Below, in pieces: positions 1 to 8,335 of a stretch of DNA of 64,000 nt. A program made the position numbers and the translations under genes. Positions within the stretch are counted from its first letter, which is position 1, and the number at the start of each line of letters is the position of its first letter. The notes under the pieces were generated by a model, which saw nothing but the letters and a program-made list of their open reading frames with translations, did not search any database and was not told the origin of the DNA. This DNA comes from Streptomyces caniferus (GTDB taxonomy: Bacteria > Actinomycetota > Actinomycetes > Streptomycetales > Streptomycetaceae), in contig NZ_BLIN01000005.1 in the NCBI RefSeq assembly GCF_009811555.1, forward strand, positions 1,435,501 to 1,499,500, read 5' to 3'.

Positions 1-1509
1 ACGGCGCCGCCCGCGGGCGGGGACCCGTTCGGTATCCCGCCCGGCCGGGTTTCCCGCGTACGGAGGGGCACCCGCACCGCCCATGGACGGACCGGCCACC
101 ACGCCGGGCGGGTCACCGGCGGGGCCGGCGGTCGGGAACGTGTAACCCGGTGCCTGGTTCCTGGTGGCGTCGGCCTGCCCCTGGGGGGCCTGGTGTGGCG
201 ACGGGGGCGTGAGGTGCGGGTCGTGCCCGGGGTGTCCAGGCGGCGACGGCGTTGGTGGCGACGGCGGCGTGGGCCCGGTCTCCGGTACGCCCTGGGACCC
301 GGAACCGGAAAGCCAACCGGGCGGCGGAGAAGCCGCGTCGGCGGCGGGACCGGACGGCTCCTGCGGCGGGGACTGCGGGGCGACCGCCCGTACGTCGGTC
401 GCCGTGGGCAGGTACGAAGCCCCGAGCCCGGGGTCGCGCCCCTCGGCCACGGCCTCCAGCAGGCTCCGGGCGCGAGCGGCGGTGGGCCGGTCGGCCGGGT
501 TCTTGGCCATCAGGGCGTGCAGTACGGGGGTGAGCGGCCCGGCCCGCCGGGGCTCGGGGAGCGCCTCGGTGACGATCGCGGTGAGCGTCGACCACACCGA
601 CGTACGCCGGAACGGCGCACCGCCGCCCTCGACGGCCGCGTACAGGGTCATCCCGAGGGACCAGATGTCCGAGGCCGGGGTGGGGTCCTGTCCCTGCGCC
701 CGCTCGGGCGGCAAGTAGTCGAGCGAGCCGACCAGTTCGCCGCTGCGGGTGAGATGGGTGGTCGCGCCGTCGCCCGGGGCCTCGATACTGGCGATGCCGA
801 AGTCGGTGAGGACCACCCGGCCCTCCCCGGCGCCCGAACGGCCCGCGCGCTGACCCCAGTTGTCCAGCAGGACATTGCCGGGCTTCACATCGCGGTGCAG
901 CACACCGGCCCGGTGGGCGGCGTCCAGGGCATCCATCACCTGGGCGCCGATCCGGGCGATCTCCCTCGGAGCGAGCGGGCCCCGCTGGTCCAGGACGTCG
1001 TCCAGCGAGGGGCCGTCCACCAGCTCCATGACGATGACGGGGCGCCCGTCCTCGTCGATGACGTCGTGGACGGTGACCACACCGGAGTGCCGGATGCGGG
1101 CCGCGGCCCGTGCCTCGCGCTGCATACGGGTGCGCAGATCGGCCAGTTCGGGGGCGGAGGCATCGGTGTAGGCGCGCAGGACCTTGACCGCGACCTCGCG
1201 GCCCAGCACCTCGTCGACGGCGCGGCAGACCACGCCCATGCCGCCGCGCCCGATCCGGCCGGTCACGCGGTACCTGCCGCCCAGCAACCGCCCGGTCAGG
1301 TCGGCGTCATGGCCGCGGCGCGGCCCGCTCGCGGCGGCGGCAGGTGGCGCTCCATGGCCGGCCTCCCCGGCGGCGTCGCCCGGTGGGGTGGCGCCGCCCG
1401 GTGGGGTGGCGCCGCCCGGTGGGGTGGCGCCCGTTCCGTCGGAGCCGCTCGCGCCGTCCGCCCCGCGCTCCTCGTCCGCTCCGCCCTGCTCGGGCTCCCC
1501 CGGTGTCAC
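1..1509 (-). CDS. PknB-like Ser/Thr protein kinase, C-terminus cut by window edge
   Basis: Hanks-type Ser/Thr kinase read leftward; the frame stays open to base 1, so the C-terminus is missing. Visible in order: a 70-residue Gly/Pro/Ala N-terminal tail with three ATPPGG repeats; glycine loop GRIGRGGMGVV; ATP-binding AVKVL (Lys about 109); catalytic HRDVKPGNV (Asp about 207); DFG (Asp about 236); and subdomain IX SDIWSLGMTLY. A Pro/Ser-rich linker follows the kinase lobe. No membrane segment is seen before the edge, so it is unclear whether this is a receptor kinase. The GTG start at 1509 is chosen because GAGGGG lies about 10 nt upstream; the N-terminal tail is unusually long for this family, so a later start is possible. 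Signalling partner unknown. Confidence 0.88.
   Translation of the reverse strand, partial: MTPGEPEQGGADEERGADGASGSDGTGATPPGGATPPGGATPPGDAAGEAGHGAPPAAAASGPRRGHDADLTGRLLGGRYRVTGRIGRGGMGVVCRAVDEVLGREVAVKVLRAYTDASAPELADLRTRMQREARAAARIRHSGVVTVHDVIDEDGRPVIVMELVDGPSLDDVLDQRGPLAPREIARIGAQVMDALDAAHRAGVLHRDVKPGNVLLDNWGQRAGRSGAGEGRVVLTDFGIASIEAPGDGATTHLTRSGELVGSLDYLPPERAQGQDPTPASDIWSLGMTLYAAVEGGGAPFRRTSVWSTLTAIVTEALPEPRRAGPLTPVLHALMAKNPADRPTAARARSLLEAVAEGRDPGLGASYLPTATDVRAVAPQSPPQEPSGPAADAASPPPGWLSGSGSQGVPETGPTPPSPPTPSPPGHPGHDPHLTPPSPHQAPQGQADATRNQAPGYTFPTAGPAGDPPGVVAGPSMGGAGAPPYAGNPAGRDTERVPARGRRR
1379..1432. repeat. 18-bp tandem repeat inside kinase gene (3 copies)
   Basis: Three near-identical 18-bp units (core CGGTGGGGTGGCGCCGCC) lie in frame in the N-terminal tail of the kinase and encode ATPPGG three times. 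Unit length is a multiple of three, so copy number can change without a frameshift. Confidence 0.85.
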
Positions 1510-1617
1510 CGTCGCCGATCCCCTCGATACCCGTGCCTGTGCCCCTACGCCGTGGACGCCACGGTGTACGGCGCGGTCGGCAACAGACTAAGGGGCGCGC
1601 GGGGGCCCGTGGGGGCG

Positions 1618-2574
1618 TCAGGGCGCGGGGACGAAGGCATCGGTACGGGACCGTTGCCGGGCGGCCGCGGCGGCGCCCACCACCCCGGCGTCCGTTCCCA
1701 TTTGAGCCGGTACGACCGTCAGGCCCCGCACGAACGACAGCGTCGCGTACTCCCGCAGGGCAGCCCGCAAGGGGGCGAAGAGGACGTCACCCGCGCCCGC
1801 GACTCCCCCGCCGATGACGGCGATATCGATCTCCACGAGCGTGGCGGTCGCGGCGATCCCGGCGGCCAGCGCCCGCGCGGCCCGTTCGAAGGAGCGCAGG
1901 GCGACCGGGTCGCCGGCGCGCGCGGCGGCGGCGACGGCCACGGCGCTGGTGTCGCCGTCGGGTCCCGGCTGCCAGCCGTTGGCCAGCGCCCGGCGGGCGA
2001 TGTTGGGCCCGCTGGCGATCCGTTCGACGCAGCCGCGGGACCCGCACGGGCAGGGGTCGCCGTCGACCTCGACGCTGATGTGACCGATGTGCCCAGCGTT
2101 CCCCGTGGGGCCCGGGTGGAGCCGGCCGTTGAGGACGAGTCCGCCGCCGACGCCCGTGGAGACCACCATGCACAGCGCGTTGGCGTGATCGCGCGCGGCA
2201 CCCAGCCAGTGTTCGGCCGCGGTCATCGCGACACCGTCGCCGACCAGCACGACCGGGCGCTCCCCGACGAGCGCGCGCACTCCGGCGACGAGCGGGAAGT
2301 CGCGCCAGCCGGGGATGTTGACGGGGCTGACGGTGCCGGACGAGGCGTCGACCGGGCCCGCGCTGCCGATGCCGACGGCCGCCACCCGCGCCCAGTCGGG
2401 CCCCGCGGCCAGCTCGGCGACCACCTCGGCCACCGCACGCATCACCGTCGCCCCGTCCTTGTCGGCGGGGGTGGGCCGGGCGGCCCGTTCGAGGAGTCTG
2501 CCGCGGGCATCCACCAGAGCGCCGGCGATCTTGGTACCGCCAATGTCCAACGCTGCGCTGAGGTCGGTCTGCAT
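1618..2574 (-). CDS. ROK-family sugar kinase (glucokinase-like)
   Basis: ROK-fold kinase of 318 aa, normal family length, expected to phosphorylate glucose or another hexose/N-acetylhexosamine with ATP in the cytoplasm. It has the N-terminal phosphate loop DIGGTKIAGALVD and the zinc-binding ROK signature CPCGSRGCVE, preceded by the sugar-binding stretch NAGHIGH. It lacks an N-terminal helix-turn-helix, so it is an enzyme and not a ROK repressor. It is divergent from the LacI-type regulator gene at 2716; the 141-bp gap holds a LacI-like palindrome, suggesting joint control by that regulator. The exact sugar cannot be read from sequence. Confidence 0.9.
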   Translation of the reverse strand: MQTDLSAALDIGGTKIAGALVDARGRLLERAARPTPADKDGATVMRAVAEVVAELAAGPDWARVAAVGIGSAGPVDASSGTVSPVNIPGWRDFPLVAGVRALVGERPVVLVGDGVAMTAAEHWLGAARDHANALCMVVSTGVGGGLVLNGRLHPGPTGNAGHIGHISVEVDGDPCPCGSRGCVERIASGPNIARRALANGWQPGPDGDTSAVAVAAAARAGDPVALRSFERAARALAAGIAATATLVEIDIAVIGGGVAGAGDVLFAPLRAALREYATLSFVRGLTVVPAQMGTDAGVVGAAAAARQRSRTDAFVPAP

Positions 2575-2649
2575 CGGTGTGGAATCTCCTGGTGGGCCCG
2601 GGGGCCGAGCGTACCGGCCCGGCGTGAGAACGCCAGTCTTCCCCCGATT

Positions 2650-2661
2650 GACAACGTTGTC
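2650..2661. promoter_or_regulatory. LacI-type operator palindrome between ROK kinase and LacI gene
   Basis: GACAACGTTGTC is a perfect 12-bp palindrome with the central CG typical of LacI/GalR operators, in the divergent intergenic region. A TTGACA hexamer (2648-2653) overlaps its left half, so bound repressor would cover a -35 box. Assignment to the adjacent LacI-family regulator is inference. Confidence 0.6.
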
Positions 2662-2715
2662 TAGAGGCTATGCTCGACGCCACACCCGACGCCGACAGAA
2701 TCAGGACCGCACACC

Positions 2716-3756
2716 GTGACGGACACCGCGCGGGGCACCTCCCGCCGCTATGGCACCCGGCCCACGATGAAGGATGTCGCGGCGCGCGCCGGGGTCGGCC
2801 TCAAAACGGTCTCCCGCGTGGTCAACGGCGAACCGGGCGTCACACCGGACACCGAGCGACGGGTGCAGGAGTCCATCACCGCGCTGGGGTTCCGCCGGAA
2901 CGATTCCGCCCGGATCCTGCGCAAGGGGCGTACGGCCAGCATCGGCCTGGTGCTGGAGGATCTCGCCGACCCGTTCTACGGCCCGCTCAACCGCGCCGTC
3001 GAGGAAGTCGCCCGCGATCACGGCGCACTCCTGATCAACGGCTCCAGCGCCGAGGACCCGTCCCGCGAACAGGAGTTGGTGCTGGCGCTGTGCGCACGGC
3101 GGGTGGACGGGCTGGTCATCATCCCGGCCGCCGACGACCACCGCTATCTGGAACCGGAGATCGCGGCCGGGATAGCCACCGTGTTCGTGGACCGCCCGCC
3201 CGGCCGGATCGACGCGGACGTCGTGGTCTCCGACAACTTCGGCGGCGCCCGGGACGCGGTGGCCCACCTCATCGCGCACGGCCACCGCCGGATCGGCTTC
3301 ATCGGCGACCAGCCGCGGATCCACACCGCGCGCGAACGACTGGGCGGCTACCGCTCGGCAATGGCCGCCGCGGGCCTGCCCGTCGACGACTCCTGGGTGT
3401 CGCTCGGCTCCACCGCACCGGACTGCGTACGCGCCGCCGCCACCGCCATGCTGGACGCCCCCGAACCGGTCACCGCCCTCTTCGCGGGCAACAACCGGGT
3501 CACCGTCACCGCCGTACGCGTCCTCGGCGAACGCCCGCGCCCGGTCGCGCTGGTGGGCTTCGACGACTTCGAACTGGCCGATCTCGTCCGGCCCGCGATC
3601 ACGGTCGTCGCCCAGGACCCCGCGCTCATGGGCCGGACGGCCGCGGGGCTGCTCTTCCGGCGCCTGGAGGGCATCGAGGACCCGCCGCAGCGCAGGGAGA
3701 TCCCCACCCGCCTGATCGCCCGCGGCTCGGGCGAGGTCCCTCCGTCGGAGAGCTGA
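2716..3756 (+). CDS. LacI-family transcriptional regulator
   Basis: LacI/GalR repressor of 346 aa. The helix-turn-helix is at about residues 18-60 (MKDVAARAGVGLKTVSRVVN, then the hinge region RNDSARILRKG), followed by a periplasmic-binding-protein-like effector domain beginning TASIGLVLEDLADPF. It should bind a sugar or related ligand and repress the nearby ROK kinase and itself. The GTG start at 2716 is preferred because AGGA sits 9 nt upstream; an internal ATG at 2767 would delete 17 residues but keep the whole helix-turn-helix, so it remains possible. It is divergent from the ROK kinase with a palindromic operator between them. Confidence 0.92.
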   Translation: MTDTARGTSRRYGTRPTMKDVAARAGVGLKTVSRVVNGEPGVTPDTERRVQESITALGFRRNDSARILRKGRTASIGLVLEDLADPFYGPLNRAVEEVARDHGALLINGSSAEDPSREQELVLALCARRVDGLVIIPAADDHRYLEPEIAAGIATVFVDRPPGRIDADVVVSDNFGGARDAVAHLIAHGHRRIGFIGDQPRIHTARERLGGYRSAMAAAGLPVDDSWVSLGSTAPDCVRAAATAMLDAPEPVTALFAGNNRVTVTAVRVLGERPRPVALVGFDDFELADLVRPAITVVAQDPALMGRTAAGLLFRRLEGIEDPPQRREIPTRLIARGSGEVPPSES

Positions 3757-3842
3757 ACTCCCCACCTGACGTGGGCCGGACGCCGGGGCCGGACGCCCCG
3801 GGGCCGCCGCGGGGCGCCTCCGGGCAGGTCCCGCACCGGTGA

Positions 3843-4070
3843 TCACCGATCGTCGCGGCGCGGAGCCTCCGCCCGGCCCACCCTCTTCCAGATCAGCACC
3901 ATCCCCACCACGAGCACGATCAGCGCGACGATCACGATGACCCCCTTGATCGCGGCGTCGGCCAGGAAGTGGGCGAGGAGGTCGGACCCCTCGCTCCCCT
4001 CGCCCCCGGCTCCCCCTCGGGCGAGGACGTCATACGCCGGACCGACACCCGCCGGAACGCCGCCGGTCAT
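3843..4070 (-). CDS. Small single-pass membrane protein
   Basis: 75-aa protein of unknown function with one clear transmembrane helix (GVIVIVALIVLVVGMVLIW, about residues 43-61), an acidic/Gly-rich outer segment before it and a short basic tail (WKRVGRAEAPRRDDR) that predicts the C-terminus inside. Its start codon overlaps the stop of the upstream gene by 4 nt (ATGA), so the two are co-translated and probably form a complex or act together. The pair faces away from a TetR gene with a double operator between, so expression is likely repressed by that TetR protein. I do not recognise the family. Confidence 0.7.
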   Translation of the reverse strand: MTGGVPAGVGPAYDVLARGGAGGEGSEGSDLLAHFLADAAIKGVIVIVALIVLVVGMVLIWKRVGRAEAPRRDDR

Positions 4071-4399
4071 CGGACGTCCCCCCGCCCCGGCTCCCGTACG
4101 CGCTGCCGCTGCCCGCGCCCGTCGTCGTCCAGGTGACGGGCCGCCGCCCGCACCACCGCGCCGGCCACCGACCCGCGGCCCCGGGACATCCCGCCACGGC
4201 CCCGCGCGGCACCCCGGTCGTCCAGATAGCGGCTCACGGCCTGCGCGGCGGGTGCCGCATACCGCCGCGCGGCGTCGAGCCTCCCCCGGCGCTTCAGGAC
4301 GAGCGCCACGGCGAAGACCAGCAGGGCCAGCACCACCAGAGCGCCCGCGATCAGGCCGAACCGGATGAGAAGAAGGTTCAGAACCCGCTCCACGACCAT
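4067..4399 (-). CDS. Small membrane protein, first gene of TetR-controlled pair
   Basis: 110-aa protein with an N-terminal hydrophobic helix (about residues 10-35, LIAGALVVLALLVFAVALVL) followed by a basic, Arg/Gly-rich cytoplasmic tail containing two short repeats of the form RYLDD/RHLDDD. No known domain recognised. It is the first gene of a two-gene operon (4-nt overlap with the next) and lies opposite the TetR gene at 4466; its start is 15 bp from the first operator palindrome, so the repressor would block it directly. It could be a membrane-stress or drug-response protein, but no function can be claimed. Confidence 0.7.
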   Translation of the reverse strand: MVVERVLNLLLIRFGLIAGALVVLALLVFAVALVLKRRGRLDAARRYAAPAAQAVSRYLDDRGAARGRGGMSRGRGSVAGAVVRAAARHLDDDGRGQRQRVREPGRGDVR

Positions 4400-4413
4400 C
4401 CCTCCATTCTTTG

Positions 4414-4455
4414 TATCACAGGTGTGATAGAAAACAATTTATCACAGTCGTGATA
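4414..4455. promoter_or_regulatory. Double TetR operator (two TATCAC-N4-GTGATA palindromes)
   Basis: Two 16-bp palindromes, TATCACAGGTGTGATA (4414-4429) and TATCACAGTCGTGATA (4440-4455), centred 26 bp apart in the 66-bp gap between the divergent membrane-protein and TetR genes. The flanks also mirror each other: TTTG before the first copy, CAAA after the second. This AT-rich island stands out from the surrounding high-GC sequence. Spacing and placement are typical of a TetR autoregulatory site. Confidence 0.85.
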
Positions 4456-4465
4456 CAAAGGGTCC

Positions 4466-5092
4466 ATGCCCAAGCAGGTGGACCGAGAAGCCCGGCGCCG
4501 TGACGTCGTCGACGCCCTCTTCCGCGTCGTCGTACGGGACGGCATCCAACGTGCCTCCCTGCGCACCGTCGCCGACGAGGCCGGGCTCAACATCGGTTCG
4601 GTCCGGCACTACTTCGCCGGCCAGGAAGAGCTGATGCGCTTCGCGATGCGGTCGATGCTCGACCGGGTCGGCGCCCGACTCCAGCACCGCATCGACGCGT
4701 TGGGCGATCTGAGCGGGCTGGCGGCGCCGCAGATCCGCCGCTGCGCGGTGGAGCTGCTCTCCGAACTGCTGCCCCTGGACGACAGCCGGCGCGCCGAGGT
4801 CACCGTGCTCGTCGACTTCTCCACGGCGGCGCGGACCCACCCCGCGCTCGACGACCTCGCCCGGGAGACCGCCACCGGCACCCGGACCCTCGTCCGACGC
4901 ATCCTCGCCCGGCTCGACACGGCGGGCGGCCTGCGGCCGGGGCTCGCCCTCGACACCGAGACCGAGCGGCTGACGTCCCTCCTGGACGGCCTCACCTTCA
5001 CCGCCGTACTGCGGTCCGACGTACTGGACGCACAGACCTGCGCCACGGTCCTGCGCGCACATATCGACGACCTCGGGCCGGCCACGGACTGA
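4466..5092 (+). CDS. TetR-family transcriptional regulator
   Basis: TetR/AcrR-type regulator of 208 aa. N-terminal helix-turn-helix at about residues 10-55 (RRDVVDALFRVVVRDG, then LRTVADEAGLNIGSVRHYF), followed by an all-helical ligand domain with no recognisable ligand motif. It is divergent from two small membrane-protein genes, and the gap carries two matching palindromes, so it very probably represses both itself and that pair. Start ATG at 4466 lies 11 nt after the second palindrome, leaving little room for a leader; the transcript may have a very short 5' end. A strong hairpin terminator follows the stop. Confidence 0.93.
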   Translation: MPKQVDREARRRDVVDALFRVVVRDGIQRASLRTVADEAGLNIGSVRHYFAGQEELMRFAMRSMLDRVGARLQHRIDALGDLSGLAAPQIRRCAVELLSELLPLDDSRRAEVTVLVDFSTAARTHPALDDLARETATGTRTLVRRILARLDTAGGLRPGLALDTETERLTSLLDGLTFTAVLRSDVLDAQTCATVLRAHIDDLGPATD

Positions 5093-5097
5093 ACGCG

Positions 5098-5127
5098 CGA
5101 GGCCCCCGCCGGGGGGCGGGGGCCTCG
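5098..5127. terminator. Hairpin terminator between convergent genes
   Basis: 13-bp perfect GC-rich stem (CGAGGCCCCCGCC paired with its complement) around a 4-nt GGGG loop, 6 nt after the TetR stop and between convergent genes, so it can serve both. No U-tract, as is common in Streptomyces. Confidence 0.8.
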
Positions 5128-5217
5128 TGGCACTGCCGGACCTGCGAACGGTCCCGGCGGGCGGCTGCCCGGGCGGTGCGACACGTGGCACGCGGCACCG
5201 GACGGACTGCCGCGCCG

Positions 5218-6501
5218 TCAGGTCGTGGCCGCCGGGCGGCCGGCCAGGGCGTCCAGGTCGGCGCGGGTCAGCCCGGTCAGCCGGGCGACCTCGGCGGTGT
5301 CCACGGCGCCGCAGTCCAGACCGCGCAGCAGATAGCCGCTGAGCGCCTTGGCGGTGGCGGGCTCGTCCATGACATCGCCGCCGGCCTTGGCGACGTACGC
5401 CGTGAGCCGGGCCGCGGCCTGCTCCAGGCCCTCGCGGTAGAAGGCGTAGACCGCCGCGTAACGGGTGGGCAGATGGGCCGGGTGCATGTCCCAGCCCTGG
5501 TAGTACGCACGGGCCAGCGAGCGGCGGACCAGGCCGTGGTGCAGCCGCCAGGCGTCGTGGACCCGTGCGGTCGGGCCGACCGGCAGGACGTTGGTCGAGC
5601 CGTCGGAGAGGCGGACGCCGGTGCCCGCGGCGGCCACCTGCATCACGGCCTTGGCGTGGTCGGCCACCGGGTGGTCGAGGGACTGATGGGCGGCGCTGAC
5701 GCCGCAGGAGGCGCTGTAGTCGAAGGTGCCGTAGTGCAGGGAGGTGGCCCGGCCCTCGGCGGCCTCGATCATGCGGGCGACGGTGGCACGGCCGTCGGCA
5801 CCCAGGATCGACTGGGTGGTCTCGATCTGGATCTCGAAACCGATCCGGCCGCCCTCCAGGCCGCGCGCCTTCTCGAAGGCCTCCAGCAGCCGGACCATGG
5901 CGGTGACCTGCTCGGCGTAGGTCACCTTCGGGAGCGTCAGCACCAGGCCGTCGGGCAGGCCGCCGGCCTCCATGAGACCGGTGAGGAAGATGTCGAGGGT
6001 CCGGATGCCGCGGTCGCGGACGGCGGCCTCCATGCACTTCATCCGGATGCCCATGTACGGGGCAGCGGTGCCCCCACGGTAGGCGGCGGCCACCAGAGCG
6101 GCGGCGCGGGCCGCGGCCTCGTCCTCCTCGGCGTCGGGGCGGGAGCCGTAACCGTCCTCGAAGTCGATGCGCAGGTCCTCGACGGGCTCGCGGGTCAGCT
6201 TGGCCCGGACGCGGTCGTGGACGTCGGCGGCGAGCGCGTCGGGGATGCCGAGGACGGCGGCGAGCGCACCGGCGTCGGGGGCGTGCTCGTCGAGGGTGGC
6301 GAGCGCCTGGTCGCCCCAGGAACGCAGGGTGTCGGCGGCGACGACATCGCCGGGGACGTAGACCGTGTGGACCGGCTGGCGGGTGCCGGGGTCGCCCGGG
6401 TAGCGCCGCGCCAGATCCGCGTCCACCTGGGCGAGAGCGGCTCCGATTCCCTCACGTACGGTGTCCGCGAGGCTCGTCGCCACGCTCTCCTGCTGCCCCA
6501 T
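5218..6501 (-). CDS. HpcH/HpaI aldolase/citrate lyase-type protein (DUF6986-like)
   Basis: 427-aa protein related to the malyl-CoA/citrate-lyase beta TIM-barrel superfamily: it has the acidic substrate/metal-site signature RIDFEDGYGSRPDAEEDEAA (about residue 130), a barrel-strand motif GFEIQIETTQSILG with the second acidic ligand, and a C-terminal YYQGWDMHPAHLPTRY block. ATG at 6501 is chosen because GGAGGG precedes it; an upstream in-frame extension to 6663 would overrun the promoter. In Streptomyces I recall relatives of this protein near purine/allantoin catabolism genes (glyoxylate disposal), and the palindromes upstream fit that, but the reaction itself is not proven. Monocistronic as far as visible. 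Confidence 0.8.
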   Translation of the reverse strand: MGQQESVATSLADTVREGIGAALAQVDADLARRYPGDPGTRQPVHTVYVPGDVVAADTLRSWGDQALATLDEHAPDAGALAAVLGIPDALAADVHDRVRAKLTREPVEDLRIDFEDGYGSRPDAEEDEAAARAAALVAAAYRGGTAAPYMGIRMKCMEAAVRDRGIRTLDIFLTGLMEAGGLPDGLVLTLPKVTYAEQVTAMVRLLEAFEKARGLEGGRIGFEIQIETTQSILGADGRATVARMIEAAEGRATSLHYGTFDYSASCGVSAAHQSLDHPVADHAKAVMQVAAAGTGVRLSDGSTNVLPVGPTARVHDAWRLHHGLVRRSLARAYYQGWDMHPAHLPTRYAAVYAFYREGLEQAAARLTAYVAKAGGDVMDEPATAKALSGYLLRGLDCGAVDTAEVARLTGLTRADLDALAGRPAATT

Positions 6502-6542
6502 TTCGATACCCTCCCGGTGCGCACGCCCGCCGATCGAGCGTT

Positions 6543-6578
6543 TTCCGCTTAACGGAATCAACAATCCGTATAGCGAAG
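6543..6578. promoter_or_regulatory. Allantoin-regulon-like operator (TTCCG-N5-CGGAA plus weaker copy)
   Basis: TTCCGCTTAACGGAA (6543-6557) is a 15-bp palindrome; a degenerate second copy, ATCCGTATAGCGAAG, lies at 6564-6578. Both sit 40-80 bp upstream of the aldolase start. The pattern resembles what I remember of binding sites of the IclR-type repressor AllR of Streptomyces purine/allantoin catabolism; this is recollection plus inference, not a search. Confidence 0.55.
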
Positions 6579-6698
6579 TTAACTGCGTCGGTTTGCCGAG
6601 GTCAACACCCTCAGCCGGGGCGGCGCAGGTCACGGGCGTACGGCCGGACCCAGGAAACTCCATGGCGGCCGCACCGCGGCACCGCCAGACTCGCCCTC

Positions 6699-7217
6699 AT
6701 GACTTGGATCGCACCCCCTGTCGAACGCAGAGAACTCCCGACCGTGGCCGCTGAACGGGCGATGCTGCAAGGCTGGCTCGACTTCCACCGCGACACCCTC
6801 CTCGCCAAGTGCGCCGGGCTGACGCCCGCTCAGCTCGTCGAGGCGAGCGCCTCGCCGTCCGGCCTGACGCTGCTCGGCCTGGTGCGCCATATGGCGGACG
6901 TCGAACGCACCTGGTTCCGGGTGCGCTTCCTCGGCCAGCGGATCGGCGGCCTCTATTTCACCGAGGACAACCCGGACGGCGATTTCCACGATGCCGACCC
7001 GGCCGGCGCCGAGCGGGATTTCGCGGCCTTCCGTGCCGAGATCGAGGCCTGCGACAAGGCGGTGGCGGACCGCGGGCTGGACGAGACCTTCACCCCGCGC
7101 CCGGGGCGCACGCTCAACCTGCGCTGGATCTACGTCCACATGGTCGAGGAGTACGCCCGGCACAACGGCCACGCCGACCTGCTCCGCGAGCGGATCGACG
7201 GGGTCACGGGCAACTGA
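6699..7217 (+). CDS. DinB-family (DUF664) putative metal-dependent enzyme
   Basis: 172-aa four-helix-bundle protein of the DinB/DUF664 group, which includes thiol-S-transferases such as mycothiol-dependent enzymes. Helix segments [15 protein letters not shown] and [20 protein letters not shown] carry three histidines (RHM, HMVEE, HNGH) spaced as in the family's metal site. Normal family length. Divergent from the aldolase and followed by a strong hairpin at 7251. The substrate is unknown; in actinobacteria such proteins often act on mycothiol, which is inference here. Confidence 0.85.
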   Translation: MTWIAPPVERRELPTVAAERAMLQGWLDFHRDTLLAKCAGLTPAQLVEASASPSGLTLLGLVRHMADVERTWFRVRFLGQRIGGLYFTEDNPDGDFHDADPAGAERDFAAFRAEIEACDKAVADRGLDETFTPRPGRTLNLRWIYVHMVEEYARHNGHADLLRERIDGVTGN

Positions 7218-7250
7218 CGGCGCGGCGGCCACCCGCCGGTGCCGCCACAG

Positions 7251-7289
7251 CACGAGGCCCCGTACGCACCGCGCGTACGGGGCCTCGTG
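7251..7289. terminator. Strong bidirectional hairpin terminator
   Basis: 17-bp perfect stem (CACGAGGCCCCGTACGC and its complement) with a 5-nt loop, between the convergent DinB and etfA genes; likely ends both transcripts. Confidence 0.88.
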
Positions 7290-7323
7290 CGAGGGCCGGG
7301 GCCGGGCTCCGGCCGGACGGCGG

Positions 7324-8286
7324 TCAGCCCTTGCGGGTCTTGACCTCGTCGGTGAGGGTCGGGACGACGTCGAAGAGGTCGCCGACCACGCCGTAGTCGA
7401 CCAGGTCGAAGATCGGTGCTTCCTCGTCCTTGTTGATGGCGACGATCGTCTTCGAGGTCTGCATACCGGCGCGGTGCTGGATCGCACCGGAGATGCCCGC
7501 CGCGATGTACAGCTGCGGCGAGACCGACTTACCGGTCTGGCCCACCTGGTTGGTGTGCGGGTACCAGCCGGCGTCCACCGCGGCACGCGAGGCGCCGACG
7601 GCCGCACCGAGCGAGTCGGCGAGCGCCTCGATGACCGGGAAGTTCTCGGCACCGTTGACGCCGCGGCCACCGGAGACCACGATCGCGGCCTCGGTCAGGT
7701 CCGGGCGGCCGGTCGACTCGCGCGGGGTGCGCGACACGATCTTGGTGCCCTTGGAGGAGTCGGCGACGGTCACCGCGAGCTGCTCGACGGTGCCGGCGGC
7801 CGGCGCGGCCTCCGGGGCGGCCGAGTTGGGCTTGACGGTGATGACCGGGGTGCCCTTGGTGATGCGGGACTTGGTGGTGTACGAGGCCGCGAAGACGGAC
7901 TGCGTGGCCACCGGACCCTCGTCGCCGGCCTCGACGTCGACGGCGTCGGTGATGATGCCGGAGCCGATGCGCAGCGCGAGGCGGGCGGCGATCTCCTTGC
8001 CCTCCGCGGAGGACGGCAGCAGCACGGCGGCCGGGGAGACCGCGTCGTAGGCGGCCTGCAGCGCGTCGACCTTGGGGGCGACGAGGTACTCGGCGAACTC
8101 GGGCGCGTCGGCGGCCAGCACCTTCACGGCGCCGTGCTCACCGAGGATCTTCGCGGCGTCCTCGGCGTTCGCACCGAGGTGCACGGCCACCGGCTCGCCG
8201 ATGCGGCGGGCGAGGGTGAGCAGCTCGAGGGTGGGCTTGCGGACGGCACCGTCCACGTGGTCGACGTAGACAAGGACTTCAGCCAT
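7324..8286 (-). CDS. etfA: Electron transfer flavoprotein, alpha subunit
   Basis: 320-aa alpha subunit of ETF, which binds FAD and passes electrons from acyl-CoA dehydrogenases toward the respiratory chain. The C-terminal FAD-binding domain is complete: [12 protein letters not shown], then [41 protein letters not shown] and [18 protein letters not shown]. The N-terminal segment [13 protein letters not shown] fits the family start, so ATG at 8286 is used even though the frame extends further upstream. It lies 49 bp downstream of etfB in one leftward operon. Normal length and no missing motif. Confidence 0.97.
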   Translation of the reverse strand: MAEVLVYVDHVDGAVRKPTLELLTLARRIGEPVAVHLGANAEDAAKILGEHGAVKVLAADAPEFAEYLVAPKVDALQAAYDAVSPAAVLLPSSAEGKEIAARLALRIGSGIITDAVDVEAGDEGPVATQSVFAASYTTKSRITKGTPVITVKPNSAAPEAAPAAGTVEQLAVTVADSSKGTKIVSRTPRESTGRPDLTEAAIVVSGGRGVNGAENFPVIEALADSLGAAVGASRAAVDAGWYPHTNQVGQTGKSVSPQLYIAAGISGAIQHRAGMQTSKTIVAINKDEEAPIFDLVDYGVVGDLFDVVPTLTDEVKTRKG

Positions 8287-8335
8287 GGGATTGCTCTCCT
8301 GCGGGAAGAATGAGGGCGGGGATAAGGACTGCGGC

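Noticed and set aside
193..2664. Very long open frame (over 800 codons) on the + strand
   Set aside because: It runs antisense to the kinase and ROK genes; its content is Arg/Gly-rich shadow translation without any domain.
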